Numbered from the stretch's first letter, positions 44,855 through 59,300 are shown. The stretch is 64,000 nt of DNA from Burhinus oedicnemus (GCA_008921705.1 VFFE01006615.1:7475-71474), one strand, 5' to 3'. Notes: generated from the letters alone by a model not told the origin. Program-made: numbers and translations.

Positions 44855-47800
44855 CTCAATGGACCAGAGCATCCAGACCTACCGGCTTAAGATCTCTGTA
44901 AACTTTAGCATCGGGTCATGTTATCTTTTACTGAGCTGTTTACTGAACTCAACAGGTGGAAGAGAGAATGACTGAACACAAGATGGATTTGCAGGTCTGT
45001 GGTCCTCCAGTGTTTCGCAGTGGAGTGGAGCGGGAGAGCCTAGCCCTGATGCTGCCGGTTGAGGCTTATTCTTAGCAGAGTAAATCAGCGGTTTTGCAGA
45101 CTTTTGAAGACGTGGAAGATGAAACCAGTGATAAGGTAATGCAATGAAGCGAGAGAGGCCCAGTTTCATTCTTCAAGGACCCCACTGTGTGGACATCACA
45201 TCCAGCTCTTCTTTTTTTCCATCTTCTTTTATGTCTGTGAATATCTCTAAATACCCTCTCTCTGTTTCCAGTGGCTTTAGTATACATCCACCCTCTTTTC
45301 TACTCAGAGAATTACTTACCTCATTCTTCATCTTCCTGTAAGGACTTAGGAGCAAAGAGAATTTATTCAAGTTGCAAAAAAACGGTTTTTGCCTCTACCC
45401 AAATATTTTCCCCAAACAACCTAATTGAAAGAATCCCGGGAGCTCGTGTTTGCTTTCAGAGATCACCTCGCTGATTGTTGCTGTGTTGTCCTGCTTTGCT
45501 TTCTGAACCTGGCTGTTCCTTCCCAGAGCTGCTTCTGTTCCAGCTTCTCGAGTTGTAGAGGAAAAGAAAAAAATTAAACAAAATAACTTTCTCCTTTGAG
45601 CCAAGCACAAATTAGGCAACAGAGCAGACAGAAATGCTCACTGGTCCAGGGGAAAGTGGATTTGTAATCTAAATTACTGTGGAATAAAAGCATCATCCCC
45701 ACTCTGTTCTCTAATTTAAACATTGTCTCCTGTTCTTCTTCCCTTTCTATTTGACTAATTCAGTTGCCTTTGGTCTAAGGGCAGGGAAATCTCATTTGCA
45801 TATTTTAGAGGACATTAATTACAAGTCCTTTCACTTCAAGCCCTGATACTCCTGCACTGACTAGGAGCCTCAGTCTGACTGCAGTCCTGATTCCTCAGAG
45901 GGTCGTTAATTATTGAGCCTATTGAACTATACCTGAACATAATGAGCTCAGGAATGAGCAATGCCTCCCTGGGGCTACAGGTAGGGGGAGAGGAGGGGTA
46001 GTGGGAAGGGGACAAGCCACACAGCAGCAATCCCAGTTTAGGAGAAGGTATGACAGTGAGAGGGACAGAACAAGTGTCCTAGTGGATTATTAGGGCTTAG
46101 TGAGGTGCCCTAATCCTGTCCCAGACTGCCTGTCCCACAAAGCCCGAAGTCACCAGATTCGGAACTCCAGCCCATGTCGCTTTTTTGCTGCGTGCACCAT
46201 TACCGTGGCAGAGGGCTGACAAGACCCAAACATAAAGTGCCTTGAGCATCCCTTTTCTCACCCAGGCCTTCCGCTGCACTGATGGATGAAATGCAGAATG
46301 CTATTTGTCCCATAAATTGGCCCGAGATAAACATTTCGAGTCTTCGTAGTGCAGGCAAGAAGTGTTCTCAGTTACTGCATCTGTGGCGTCCGTGGCCTCC
46401 TGCGGTGTTTCAGATGTGGTGTCTCACATTCCAGTGCTGGCGACCATTTGCTAGCCGACCTGTTGTATCATGTCATATCAGCGGTCACCTCTTGTGTCGT
46501 GTTATACCTGTCCAAAACTTCTGAAGGATTTACCCAGTGAGGAACAAACTGTTTTGCTTTTTCTCTTGTGGAGCAGGTCACCCTCCTTAGGTTTGTAGTT
46601 TCTGGGCTCCACTGTAAGGTAAGGAATGGTCTTGAGAGCAGGTTTAAGCCTCACCATAATATTTCTGTTTTTCACCCATGTATCTGAGTGTCCACCCTGC
46701 AGTTCCTCAGGCTCAGAAGTTACATCTAGGCCGGTCCATTAAAAATCGCCAGCTCTGTTCTCCAGCTCTGAGGACAACTGGCACAGAATGGCCTTATATT
46801 AAACCTCTTTTTCCAGAAAAACAGGGTGATTGTTGACAAACTTCCTTTACCCATATCATACCTTGCAATTGTCTAGGAGAGTGTTAGCTCATCAAGGCAA
46901 AAAAATCCCATGAAATGGGCCACTCCAGCAATATAATAGGGCAAAAGATTGACAACCTCTGTGATGACTTCAATAATGTTCACTTTGGGAACATCACCTG
47001 AACGCTTCTTAGGAAGCGTAGATTGGGCTGAACTAGCCTGCAGTCTGCTTTGGCTCTCCTTGGCTCATCCAGACCATATGAATCAATGCTTGGCCTCATT
47101 TTGTGATGATGAAAAATATTCAAGCTCTGCCCATTTTGGAGAACTCCCTGGCTCTGATTATTAAATATTCCAGTCAATGTTGGTGCAGAGTGGACGAGTT
47201 TGGACCTCAGCCTGGACCTGGACCCAACCTGATCCCATGTGCGGATATAGATTTTGTGCTGTAGGTCATGAGAGATTTCGGTTCCTTAGGAAACTGCCGC
47301 TATCTGAAAAGCTCACTTTCAGAGCCTTGCTTGATGCCATTTGGGAGATAGACCAAGATAGATGGAAGGTTTCTTAAGAGGTCATCTTATCAATCCCCAA
47401 GTAAGATAGGATCTACTCTTCCTGTGCTCCATGCTCCTCATTATTAGAACGTCTTTCCTGGAGGTGCAGAGCTGGGTTTTTGGTGTCAATGACTTCTGCC
47501 AAGTCTCCTCCAGAAGATGGCAGAAGGCAGGACTTGCTCTGCAATATATCTGTCCTTTGGCACTGACAGTAAGCTCTCGATGTTATTTAGGGAGGTTAGT
47601 TGTGGCAGCGCAGGGAAGGCTGAGGGACATTTGTATGGTTGTCTGTAGATAACAGTTAAATTTAAGGCTCCACTGTGTTTTATTTATGGCGTGTTTCCAG
47701 ATGCCATGCATAGAAATCATTTGCTTAATAAATAATACAAATAAACAGACATCCAAGTGCCTTGCGCTAGCAGTCGACACAGCCACACACTGAGTGACAG

Positions 47801-49384
47801 CCTGCCAGAAAGCTGGAGGCTTTCAAGCAGTTTTGTTCTTGAGACCTTCCTCAAGCCAGTGCGGTAATGAGTGACTAAGGGACGGGTGACTCTTTTTTCA
47901 GTTGTATATCTCTCTTTTCAGAGACTTTTCAAGTACCACAGGGGCCAGTGAATAGCACATTATTCTCAGTGCTAGCAGACATGGTTGCACTCTCTTCTGG
48001 TACTGGAGTTAACCTTGGGAAAGTTACTTAGGGTAGGAAAATCTGGGAGTTTTGAGTTAACCTCCCAGGACTCCCTTTACTTTTATTGTGGAAGTCACCT
48101 ATTGAGTCGGTTAGTTGGCCTGATCAGAGCTTCCTGGCACTATTTTAGGCGTCTTAAATTGCCCTCCGTTGGAGAGAACAGGTCTCCTCTTGGTTCTCTG
48201 TCCTGTTGACAAGCAATATATAGATGTATTAGACATCTTTGGTCTAAAGCTTCAGTAAATGTTGGTGCCTGGGCAACTGAATCACACTCAGTAGACTGTA
48301 GAGATTTATCTCATCCTAAACTAGACATGCACTTTGTTGGGTGATTCATGTCCTAAACTCCATTCAGTTTGTTGAGCGGACTGTCATTAACTATAACGAG
48401 AATGAAGATAATTAGCCAAATGGAGACAACTAAGTTACAGACACCCAAAGTTACACAGAATCCCTGTGCCTCAGTTTCTTACCAGTAAGAGGAGATTAAT
48501 AGCACTTTCTTATCTTGTAAGGCTAAATAAAAACACCAAGGTGTTCAAAGACTAGGAGAACGAGATCAACGTGTGCTAGCTTTCCTGTGTCATGGCTTCA
48601 TGGACTGAAATGACTAGCTGGGAGAACACCCTGGGTCTGGCTAAGATTCAGCAGATAGGAAGGTATTTCAGGCATTTCTTTTTCCTCACGTACTCACCCT
48701 GGATGGAGTTTCAGAGAAGAGTTTTTCTTTCCCTTCTGTCCTCTCAAAGAAGACACTGTTTCTTCATCCATACGGGTAAAGAAAGAATCATTGAGTCAGG
48801 AGCAGAACTACAGAAGCAAATGGATAATAAATGTTTTTACATAAAGTGTTCCAGCTGTTGCTGTAGGGAAATCATTCCAGGAGACGACAGTAGCAAGCGC
48901 AAACTAATTTTGTAATATTCTTGAGCGCATGTCCTGGACCCCTAAACCAAAACACATGTTAACACTGGGATAGAAAGAGTTTAAACATGTCTGTGGAGAG
49001 AGGAAGGTGTGCGGGACGGGATAAGGAGGGAGATTGCTGAGAAATCCCTGGAAAAATGAAGAATGGTAGAGAGAGCATAGGGAGAATGGAGAAAGAAAAA
49101 CAGAGGATGGGGGTTTTATTCTTTAATATTTGGTGTCTGCTTTTTTCTTCTGTTTAAACTAAACATCTGGAGTCCCCAAAAACAGAGGGCTATTCAGTGC
49201 AGTCAGTGGATTTTATGTCCAAAATTCAACATTCACTGGCTCTAAAGGAAGCTTTTGGTGACTAGTTCAGATGGAGACCTCAACATAAAACTCTAGAATA
49301 ATTTAGGTTCGATATCACTTTTTGAGGTATCTATACCAAAACTTCACTTTTTGGGGTATCCTGTTCCAAGCAGGGCAAAGCAGT
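44855..49384. other. Low-copy non-coding DNA, no gene recognised
   Basis: No gene, RNA or clear transposon. The octamer-bearing block at 45660-45960 is listed separately. Frames do not exceed about 107 codons (48592-48915) and have no recognised motif. Confidence 0.55.
45660..45960. other. Candidate conserved element with octamer motif
   Basis: A canonical POU octamer ATTTGCAT at 45794-45801 is followed within 20 bases by ATTAATTA (45814-45821) and later by TTAATTA (45906-45912). There are no repeats and no coding frame of note. The combination of octamer and homeodomain cores is common in neural and pluripotency enhancers. Here it is only a motif-based guess. Confidence 0.27.
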
Positions 49385-49790
49385 TCAGGTTGCCTGATGG
49401 CTTTTCCAGTCAAATCTTTAATATCTCCAAGGATGGAGACTCTACAGTCTCTCTGGATGACCTGTTCCAGTGTTCAACCTCCCCCAATGTGAAGTGTTTT
49501 TTCTTCCCAACTAACTGATCTGAATCTCCCTGGCCACAGCTTCAGTTTGCTGCCTCTTGTTCCTTTGCTGTGCAGATGAGAGTTGGGTTCCATCTTCTCT
49601 ACATCATCTCCTTAGGTAGTTTCAGACAGCAGTAAGATCTCCTCTCACCTTTTGTGAACAAGCCTTTCTCTCCCAGCTTCCCCATGTATATCCTGTCGTC
49701 CAGCTCCCCCAACCATGCTGGTGGACCCACTCCAGTATGCCAGTGTCTTTTTTGAAGTCCTAAGTAGGACACGCTACCCTGATGCCATTC
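49385..49790 (-). mobile_element. CR1 LINE fragment, old, 3' tail missing
   Basis: Minus-strand CR1 with antisense landmarks ATCTCCAAGGATGGAGACTC, CTCTCTGGATGACCTGTTCC, GCTGCCTCTTGTTCC and the CCATCTTCTCTACATCATC region. Numerous substitutions and frame breaks mark an old copy. The CR1 terminal repeats are absent at the left edge; the right edge lies in ORF2. Confidence 0.88.
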
Positions 49791-52700
49791 TACAAGTGTC
49801 TAAACAGAGGGGATATGCTGATATGTTGATCCGTGCCTTGTGGTATTCAAAAATATCCACTGCAGCAACCATGAAGGCATTGAGGATATAGCGGAACTTG
49901 CTGCGAGCACTAATGAAAATTACTGTCTTCTTTTTCTGTCCCATAAACTCTGATGATCTGCTTCATAACTGCTATTACCTAGCAGGCTGCACACAGATGG
50001 TTACTGTTCCTCACTTGATCCATAAGAAGCAGCAGGTCAGTAATTTGTCTGAGTCTCTGTAGGGTTATTCATATTCACTGAGTATGGACTGCGACAGTAG
50101 AAAATATGACCAGTTCTTGGTGTCTTCCCTGCCCTTCTGTCTCTTCTCTAATGCTTGGCAATGAATGGCAACTTCTGTTGGTAGTGTCATCAGAAAGGCC
50201 AAATACCTTTTTTAATGTGTTTATGATAATTAATTTGGTGGTGCTATTGCTAGTCGCTTTAATACACGTTCATTATCACTGGGCTTCTCTGATATAGGTT
50301 AAAACCTGGATGAACTGAAATTAATGGATGGTCTAAGTACCATTCATCACCGATCAGCAGAAGCCACAGGATGTGACAGAAGCAGTTTCCTTCACACCAC
50401 GAAAGAGAGGGAAGAAAAAGTTCACACTTTAAACTTCCAATTCAATGTACTTAAAAGGCAGATTAGCAAGAAAGAAATAGGTGGTTTCTTTCTCAGCTTG
50501 AAACTCAAATGCAGAACAAAATAATTTGATTTCATATTTGAAGGTACAATCCACTGAGTTATTCAGTAATCAAGGTATGTTTGCTGTTTTTCCTTTATTT
50601 TCATGGAGATATATAAATGTAAATGTGTGCTTGTATATACAGCCTTAAATCAATTTAATGATTAAAGAAGTTTTCAAAGCTTTGTCCATGCTCTGTTTCC
50701 AAACTACCGTATCCAGGAGGTGATAGCCTGACTCCACTGACGTCAATCAATGCTTTTCCAGTGGCTTCAAAGGAGCAGGCATCTGCTCTAGTGTGCACTC
50801 AGGGAAGAAGAAACGCTTGTCTATTCCCCAGTGGGACAGAAGCGGGCACATTCATATTGCTCTTTCAACCACTCTGAAGTATCCAGGCTGCTTGTTTATC
50901 CCAAGCTCGGCTAACTCCCATCCGTGACAACTGGTCCGGGAGAACTCACGGTGTAATTCACACAGTCTCTCTGCCAAACTCTCTTTTTTCTGACCAGTGA
51001 AGGGTGAATGTCTTCTTCTCTGGGTGATTAAAAAACAAAGAAGGAAAAAAAGTGACAAGATGAAAGCTCAAGATGATGGAAGAAATTCCTGCTGCTGAAA
51101 TGTCTCTATTGTTAACTATTTGTGTGCTATAAACTTTTGTCTTGAGCGGGAAAATAGTCAAATCAGTCCCTGGGCTTGTCCCACCTTGATAGTGATATCA
51201 GAGCATCTTATCTTCTCTTCTTTGCTCTGGCAGTGACTCCAGGGGGGAAGGAAAGACTACTTTCCCCAATTCAGAGCCACAGCGTCCATGAGACCAGGGC
51301 ACTTCAACAACCACCCTTCTGCTAAGGCAGTAACTGCGTGGCCAATGTCTATGCCTGCCTGCTTCTGCTCCCGACTCTATTTTAGGAAGACTGTAATTTA
51401 AGATCAGTATGAAACAGTTCACAGATCGTCCAGCTAAGCCTAAACAAGCTGATAAAATCACCTAGGGCTCTGTGAAATGTGTCTCCAGGGTGTCGGTGAC
51501 ATCAGGTCTGCACCCGCAACGTAGATGTGTCAAGGTGGGAAGTCTGGTCACTGAATATAACTCCGGTTTGGTGGGGCTGAGCAGCTTCTAGCGCCAGATC
51601 GGTAGCAAACATGGAGATCTCTGCTCAGCAATCCGTTGATGCTGTGAATATCCCACGTAGAACAAAACACTGCATTTCCACTTCTTGGTTTTCCGTCCTG
51701 GGAAGACCAAGGTATCTTCTGCCAGCAGTTTAAGGAGTGTTTGAGGCAAGAGTGAGAAACAGTACCCGAGAAGATGAAAGGTCCTGTGCACTGACAAACT
51801 GGTCATTTTGCTCCAATGAAGTGGACACGGCTTTTCTTTCTTGATGCTACATTGGCCACCAAGCAGAAAGGTCGGAAATACGGGCTGGAATTACTTGTGC
51901 TTATATAATCAAGCCACATCTATGCAAAATTGCTTCTTAATGACTCATCAGACTGCACTGTTTGTCTTCTCCCGCCGACCAGCTGACGGAGAGCAGTTGT
52001 TAGACCTCAGATTCCTCCCAGGCAGCCTCTATAAACCTTTTTAGTTTTATTAGCTGTTTATAAATTATATCAAAATGCATCAGGCACCCGTGGTTGTGAA
52101 ATACCGGCAATTGCTACATGTAATAAATAACAGAGCATGGGCTGAAAACATATATATGCATTTTAAAGTGCACCTGAGGCGTATTATAGTCATTGCATAA
52201 TATGTTTTGACTTAATAAGAAGATGCACTTTGCTTAAAGATAGTGCTTAAACTAGCTTTCACTGTCTGATTTATTAAATGTAAATGTTTACACATCCAGT
52301 TTATATCCCACGGCTAGTATGAATAAACGTCAAAACAACCTTATGGGGGGAAATGCATTTCACTGGGTAAGGTAAAATCCTCCTCTCACTTTTAGTGATG
52401 TAAAGCTGGCACATTTCTTCTGACCGCGCTAGAATTGCAATGAGTTGCCTTTGATATCAGAACGATGCTTAACACAGGCAAGATTGATGCACGCAAGCTC
52501 ACATGCGTATTTCCTTTCATTTCACAGACAAAATAATTAGATGTTTGAACAGCTACGCGGGGAGATGATAGTTTCCCTATCATTTGATTTCGTCAATATG
52601 TAATGACATAAACCCCCCCAAAAATGAAAGAAAAACAAATGCTATACATATGTGTATATACAGAGAGAGAATTTTCAGAGGGTCAAATGAGATTAAACTA

Positions 52701-53645
52701 ATCATTCTTGCTGACCCTGAAATCTTTGACCCTAGGCTGGACAAAGAACTTAACATTTTCCTACTTTCATGGAAAAAACTCTCTCTAGGTTTAGTTCTTC
52801 TGCGGACTTTTGAACGGATGGAACCCAAAGCCCCCTGGAGAGATTCCCACTGATTTTGGCAGGTTTTAGATTGAATTCAGTGTCACTAAGTGGGAATTCA
52901 GAATAGGTTCACTTCGATTTAATACTGATCTTTTCAAAATGGTGTGCTTATCTTCATATTTTGGACACGCGCTAGTACTTATACACTTACGTGATGCCTT
53001 CCACTTCTGGATCTCAGATTACCTTACAGTTACAAATTAATGTTTCCTCTGAGGTACATACAGTGTCATTAGCTGTGCAGAATTCCTCATCTTTATGCGG
53101 TAACTTGGTATAAATCCTTTTTTCTCCTGGAGTTGACAAGATCTGAGGTTAAAGACATAATGGTGGATGTTAATTAGAATCCATACGACCCAAAATTCAT
53201 CAGCCCTTATCTCAACATTTTTATTTGTAAAGACTGCTTTTAATAATTGACTTACTCTTAATAATTGTTTTAAATTGCTGAGATATTGTGATTATTATTT
53301 GAACTGGTAAAACAGACAACTCCACCAAACTTTAAATTTCAAAATTGCTTGGGTTTTTCCTTATTTTAGGGGGGGTGGCAACGTAATTCCATAATCCTCA
53401 TTCTTTCTCTGCATGCTTAATTAATTTAAAAATCTCCACTTTGTCACTGCTTTTTTTTTTTATTATTATTTTTAGGAAATTTGCACTGTAAGAGTTAGCA
53501 GCTGGCTAAACAGCCACTTACATACCCGCTTCCTTCTGTGCATGAATAATATTGTTACCCTGCCTAGTGTAATATATCTCATTGTGTTTTACTATTGTTC
53601 TACTCTTTTTACTATTTCTACCTTTTTTTTACTATTATTCTACCC
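49791..53645. other. Low-copy non-coding DNA, no gene recognised
   Basis: No gene recognised. The AT-rich block at 52050-52350 is listed separately. T-rich DNA at 53449-53470 and repeated CTACTATTG-like words at 53590-53645 directly precede the next CR1. Confidence 0.55.
52050..52350. other. Candidate conserved AT-rich element
   Basis: A repeat-free, AT-rich block containing ATATATATGCATTTTA (52150-52165), a GCATAATATG word near 52195 and TTTATTAAATG near 52270. It has no stop-free frame of length. Listed on motif content alone. Confidence 0.2.
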
Positions 53646-53811
53646 TTGCCCAGAGAAGCTGTGGCTGCCCCATCCCTGGAGGTGTTCAAGGCCAGGTTGA
53701 ACGGGGCTTTGAGCAACCTGGTCTAGTGGAAGGTGTCCCTGCCCATGACAGGGGGTTGGACTAGATGATCTTTAAGGTCCCTTCCAACCTAAACCATTCT
53801 ATGATTCTATG
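53646..53811 (+). mobile_element. CR1 LINE, short 3' end copy
   Basis: A 166-bp, heavily 5'-truncated CR1 starting at TTGCCCAGAGAAGCTGTGG and ending ATTCTATGATTCTATGG. The last ORF2 codons read PSLEVFKARLNGALSNLV to the natural stop. High similarity to the 22150-22413 part of the copy at 21708 suggests the same young subfamily. Confidence 0.97.
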
Positions 53812-55589
53812 GTTTTACTGATTTTTTAAAAAGAGAACTCTGATTCCTCAGAATTTTGGGGGATATTCAGCTGAAACAGGGACAGCTGCTCTTAAGAAAT
53901 GTCAGGAAAGATCCTAAAAAGAATGAATTTCTTGCTGCATAGGTCTCCAAGTCACAGCTGTGCCCTGACGAAGAGACAGATGAGCACTGGATGGAGCAAT
54001 AGATAAAAGCTGCAGGACTGTCACGGCGCACAAAGATATCAGAGCTAGCTTAAACCAGCCATGCAGCACAAAGCTAACAGTATCTGCAAAATCCCACAAG
54101 AAGGATAAATTAGCTCATGCTTCATTCCATCCTGGCTCAGTTAATACTCTGATACTTGAGTTAATGAATTTAAAATAAACTTGAATACATCTCGAATGCT
54201 CTGGGATTTGTAGACCTGGTTCCACTTTTTAGCTCTCGGAAAGACACCTCGTGTAACCAAGTGCCTCTGTGTTTTGATTTTCCCTCTATAAATGGGTATA
54301 CTGGCACTTTTTTCAATACAGCACTGTGACAGTAAACTGTACATTGGCAGTGTGGTTGAGTACTCAGTAAAGAGCGGATAATGTCGCAAGATAAAGAGGA
54401 AAGTAACCGGTTTCATAACTGAATCTGAGACATAGATCAACCAATCCATAGTGGAGAACTGGTGTTGTGCTCAAAGTTGATGGCCAGTTCACAAAATGGA
54501 TATTTACTCGGTGTTCTTTTGAGTTTTCTTAAGCCTTCAGCAATGCCTAAATGTTTTGGAAATACATATAGACTCTGAAAGTATAGGGACACACTGCCAT
54601 ACTCATCTCCTGCCCCTTCAGTGACTAGACGGGGGTTAGAGGTCATGAATGGTGCTCCCAACTGCAGGTCATTAGATTCCAAGTATTACAAAGGCTCAAA
54701 GTGAGACTTAATGGGAGAGGAGAGGTGATGAAAAAACCAAGAAGCCAATTTCACTCATTTACACTCTTACACATACATAAGCATCTTGTCCCTATAAGCT
54801 GTCCAGCATGCAAGACACAAAGATGTTTGCCTCCAACTGCTCTACCTGTGACAACACAGAAGACACATGAGTCCCACCTCCTGGGTCTTTCTAAGGTAGC
54901 TGCCCACATGTTTGGTTTAGATATGCCTTTTTGTCCCCTGCAAGATGTGAGGAGCATCAGGATCCAAGTCATCAGGATTTACTCACTCCTTTACCTCTTG
55001 ACGTGGGTTTCAAGGGAAGCTGCGTGTTTAAGACTAGGTTCTAAATAAGCTGGAAATCTAGGTGTCAGCAACACTTGCCATCCTTACAGAGCTTCTCCTC
55101 TCCTGTGCTACTTCTGTTGCCTCCACAATTGACATTCCCAACTATTTTCTGTTCAGACCAGTCTCAGCATTTCTATCACAGTTCTCTACGACAAGTCAGT
55201 TATTTTTCTTTCGCTAAAGTCCAGTTTGTCCTATCAGAGGTGCAGGAGGGGAGGGAGGAAGAAAGAGGTACGTGGCTTCTCTTTGTAAGTTCTTTTAGGT
55301 CCCTTCTGAGGTGAGACATCAACCAAAAGTGACAAGAAGACCCCAACTTATCTAGGACACAAGCTGCACCTTCTTTCTCAAACCAACTTTTTCCTTCTGG
55401 GTTGAGAATGGATAGTCTTGCTGAAAGGTGTGCAGTACCATTTTAACTCCATCCCTTTATCTACTCCTAAATTGAACCTTCCCATGCGTTGCCTGAAGAT
55501 GGGTAAGAGAAGCCAAGGGGCAGCAGCCTGGTTTCTTACATCCGTGTGCTACTGAAGAAGAGATAAGGCTGTGGCATCAGCAGTGGTAA
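53812..55589. other. Low-copy non-coding DNA, nothing recognised
   Basis: No gene or repeat stands out. Frames up to 115 codons (54701-55048) have no known motif. Confidence 0.55.
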
Positions 55590-55717
55590 CAGACTCAGAG
55601 AATGGTTGAGGTTGGCAGAGACCTCTGGGGATTATCTTACCCAACCCCCCTGCTCAGACAGGGCCATTTAGGGCAGGTTGCCCAAGACAATATGCAGACA
55701 GTTATTGAATATCTCCA
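55590..55717 (-). mobile_element. CR1 LINE, short 3' end copy, old
   Basis: Minus-strand CR1 3' end: AGACTCAGAGAATGGTTGAGG, GACCTCTGGGGATTATC, CAACCCCCCTGCTCAGACAG and a TTGAATATCTCCAA edge. Only the 3' UTR and the edge of ORF2 are present. It resembles the fragment at 59301, so it is probably the same older subfamily. Confidence 0.88.
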
Positions 55718-58700
55718 ACGTCAGAGGGTTGTACCCAGTCTTGGCCTGGGCTGGACTGGCAGAGAGAAAAGGAAGGAAATGCACAGCTTGTAAGTTTTTT
55801 CTGAAGTACCTGCTGGAGAATACTCCTTGACCTAATGTTTCCCTGCTGTCCCACAGCCTGAGTTGTCTATCCTGCAGAGAGTCATTTTCCCCAATCCCTT
55901 TAGTGGAAACACAGGCTGTGAACTAGCTGCTGTCTTTGCACTGGGAAAACCTTCCTCTTTAAACCAAGGGCTGAGGTTGGAATTAAACTCTCATTCCAGG
56001 AGCCCTGGCACAGAAGCACAAAACATCAGCATCTTATTTAAAGGCAAGCTGTGGTAGAAAGGGACAGAAACTCCATAGGCAGATGGTTCAAATTAAAACC
56101 AAAGAAAATGCATAAAACAACAAAAGAACAATGAGACCCAGAGAGAGAGTCTAATAACAGAAAAAAAAAAAGGAAAGGAATTAAAAAAAAAAAACCAACA
56201 GCAAACCCCAACCACAAAACATAACACCTGTGGCATCTGCACTGTTGATCTAAGCTGGTATCAAAACATCTTTCACCCTCATTAGGCTGCTGACAGAGTC
56301 CGTGCTGGCTTGCTGGGATAGATCAGGGTTTGAGTTAACGGTGCCAATTAGCTACTGTTTACAGCCTGCCCGGACACAGATCTGTCTGGGAGGAAAACAG
56401 ACTTGGTGGGTGCTAGTGACACAAAGTGCCCTGGTTTTTAAATCCCTGACGGTTGCACAAAGGGAAGCTATCTCAGTTATGCTCGTTTCTGCTGAGCCTG
56501 TTGTCAATTTACAAGTAAAATGAAGGATTTCATTGAGCTTGCGTTAATTCTAGGCTCTGTAAGAGACACAGGCAGGTCAGTGAAGGAGCCTGAACTATCG
56601 ACACTTTTTCCCCTTAGACAACAGGAAAATTCATAGGTGCTTTTTTTAGAGTGTGTGTGTGTAGAAACAGCTAACATCCTCCTCCTCCCCCTAACTTCCA
56701 CCTTCACGTTGTGTTGGAGACAGACCATGGCATGTGCCAGATGTTTGGTGGAATGAAATAGGACTCTCTGCTCTCCGAAATGCACAGCATCTGCAGCAGT
56801 GATGCTATGACAATATGTCATTATCAGCAATATTATCAGCGATATTATTTTTTCAGACATCATTCTTGGTATTTTTACTCGTCTGGAATGCCTAGAGTCT
56901 AACCTGTGTGGCTCCATTTCGATAAAATGTGTATTTCAAACACGAATCCTGTTCATTTCTTGTGTTGGGGGTGATGCCTTGGATCCCCTGTAGCCAATCA
57001 ACTCTCTGTGGAGCGTGCTGTAAAAAAGTAGAAAAAGATGGTTGTTATCCCAGTTCCCTGAGTTGCCTGCATGGTAGAACCCAGTCTACAGTGTGTCTGA
57101 AGTGACACAGAAAGGGAAAGTGGAAGGAAGAGACCTCAGTAGAATATATTCTGACCCCCAGACCTTTCTCAGAGCCTTCCCTCCCAGGTACCTCAACCTT
57201 TTTTTTTTTTCACCAACGCCTTGGGTCTCTCACAAGTCCCTCAAAACCATAATTCACCAAGTGATTTCATCACCGTCATCATCAAAGCGTGGAAGGTCGC
57301 TAATTTACATTCCCTGCCTCCATTCCAGCAACTGAAGATTCCTCAGGACCTCTATGAAAGAGTCAGGCCTCCCGTCTTCTCCTCCTCTTTCCCCACAAGA
57401 GAACTGGGGTCCTCTAACACCAGCGTTTCAGGATATCATACCCATGCCCCCATGAGTTTGAATTCACCACAACAGCTTGAATTCACTCCAACATTTCTCT
57501 GGGGGCTGGAGTCCAGCCCAAGGCCTGAAAATAAGGGAACTTCTGGTTCAATGGGTTATGGATGCCTGGTATTAGTCACCTTGCTCCCAGATGCTTCTTG
57601 TGGAGGTCCTGAAGGGACCTCTTATCTACCAGCTACCCGGCAGGCAAAGGAACAGTCTGGGAGGAAAGATGTCATTCCAGTCTCTCACAGGCTTTATGAT
57701 GGTATAATTAAATCCTTTATCTTTGTTAGAGTTATCCACATACTTCACCAAGAGTGAGAGCAAGGACTTGGTCCTGGCCTCCAAAGCAATTTTCTAGCAG
57801 TTTCTTTCAGGTTAGAAGAGTGACCTCCCTCTGCTACTGTAATTTTCCCATGTTTTGTGGAGATACGCTGCAGTCCCTTCAGGTTTTGAGTGCATGGATC
57901 CATGCCTGTTTGCACTCCTGAGTACGCAGCCAAACCTTGGAAAAGGTTATCATCTCCCAGAAGGAGGGGCAACAGCCAACATCAGCAGGACCGTTTGCTG
58001 GGTGTCATGGAAAAGTACTGTGCCACCCCATCACATGTAGACAGCCAGCACCCACCAAGTTATGGGTCTGTGGCTTGCTGATGAACCTCTGTCATTCCCC
58101 TGCTCTCTCTTTTCTGCTCTCAGGCTTGAATAAGTTATGACAGATTTGGTTTTCACCTACTTCTGCTTGCTTATCTGTAAAACTGTCTCGTGAAACTGCT
58201 CGAAGACAAAAATCTAGAGGTTACATGCAAAGTGAATTGTGCTTCTTGAAGAAATGGAGCGATAAGGCAGAAGCAGGGAAAAGCAAATTCATAACAGTTG
58301 GGGTTTTTTATGGTTTATACGAGAAAAAAATGCAAACTCAATTTTCTGATACATAGGTTGTGTTGGACTATTCGTATGCTGTCAGTGAACAATAAAGGGA
58401 GGAAACACAGTGAGGTGGATTGGACCTAAACACAATAATTTTCCATAAGCTTCAGGGCTGATCAGGGACTGTTTGAGACCAGAAGAGATTCCTGCCTACA
58501 TTCCCTGTGCAGAAAGCCACCAAACTTTCCACGTCTTCTACCCTCATGTAATCAACCGCAGCCTGAGGTTAAGAAAAAGAGAGATGGGCAGAGAGTAAGG
58601 TGGAAGGAGGGAGGTGCTGGCAGGTTCAGGTGATGCTTCTGATCTTCTCACAATGGTGAAATGGAAACAGGATGGCCTGGGGACAATTACATCTGCCAGC

Positions 58701-59300
58701 AAAGTCGATTCTTGGCTGCCATTCCCGTTCAGGGACTCCTCCTTCCCTGTTCTCCTGGTAACTACCCCCTGCACAAGTATCCCACTGCCAGTGTGTTATT
58801 TGTTCATTTAACACCGCCTGCCTATCTCCTTTTGTTTTTCCTTCCCCAGTTTCCACTGTATCTCTTCCCCTTGTTTGTCCTCAGCAGCTTTTGTTTGAAT
58901 TAAATCTCTTTTATTTGCTCTCTGGGGGAGGGAGGCTGTTCAAGCTCCGTTTGCCTTACAGCAGAGGCATAACAAGATGGGATGTGTTAGGCCCGTGGTA
59001 TTTCATCCATCAGCACTATTAACTTAGAAGCAGAGTCCTTTGATTTTCATTCTTTCCATGTTGCCTCCTCATCGTGTAACTAACTCTTTGATTTTCCCTA
59101 CATCACCAACTCAATTTTTACATTTTGCCCCTCCTCTCACCGATATTTTGCAGCCTCTATAAAAGATATTTATATTCTAATTATTACTGGGGCACTAGTA
59201 TAACTTCTAAGGAGATTAAACATCAAAACTGTTTTACATAGCGCTGCTGCTGTGAAGAGCTGCTAGCAAAGGTTCGTAGGAAACTTCACTAGGAGCTTTC
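55718..59300. other. Low-copy non-coding DNA, no gene recognised
   Basis: No gene recognised. A-rich DNA at 56160-56205 (A11 and A12 runs). A 178-codon plus-strand frame at 57221-57757 starts in a T-rich region and carries no known domain. Overlapping frames at 58614-58903 occur on both strands. Confidence 0.55.

Noticed and set aside
57221..57757. 178-codon plus-strand frame as a gene
   Set aside because: No known domain and no exon-like borders.
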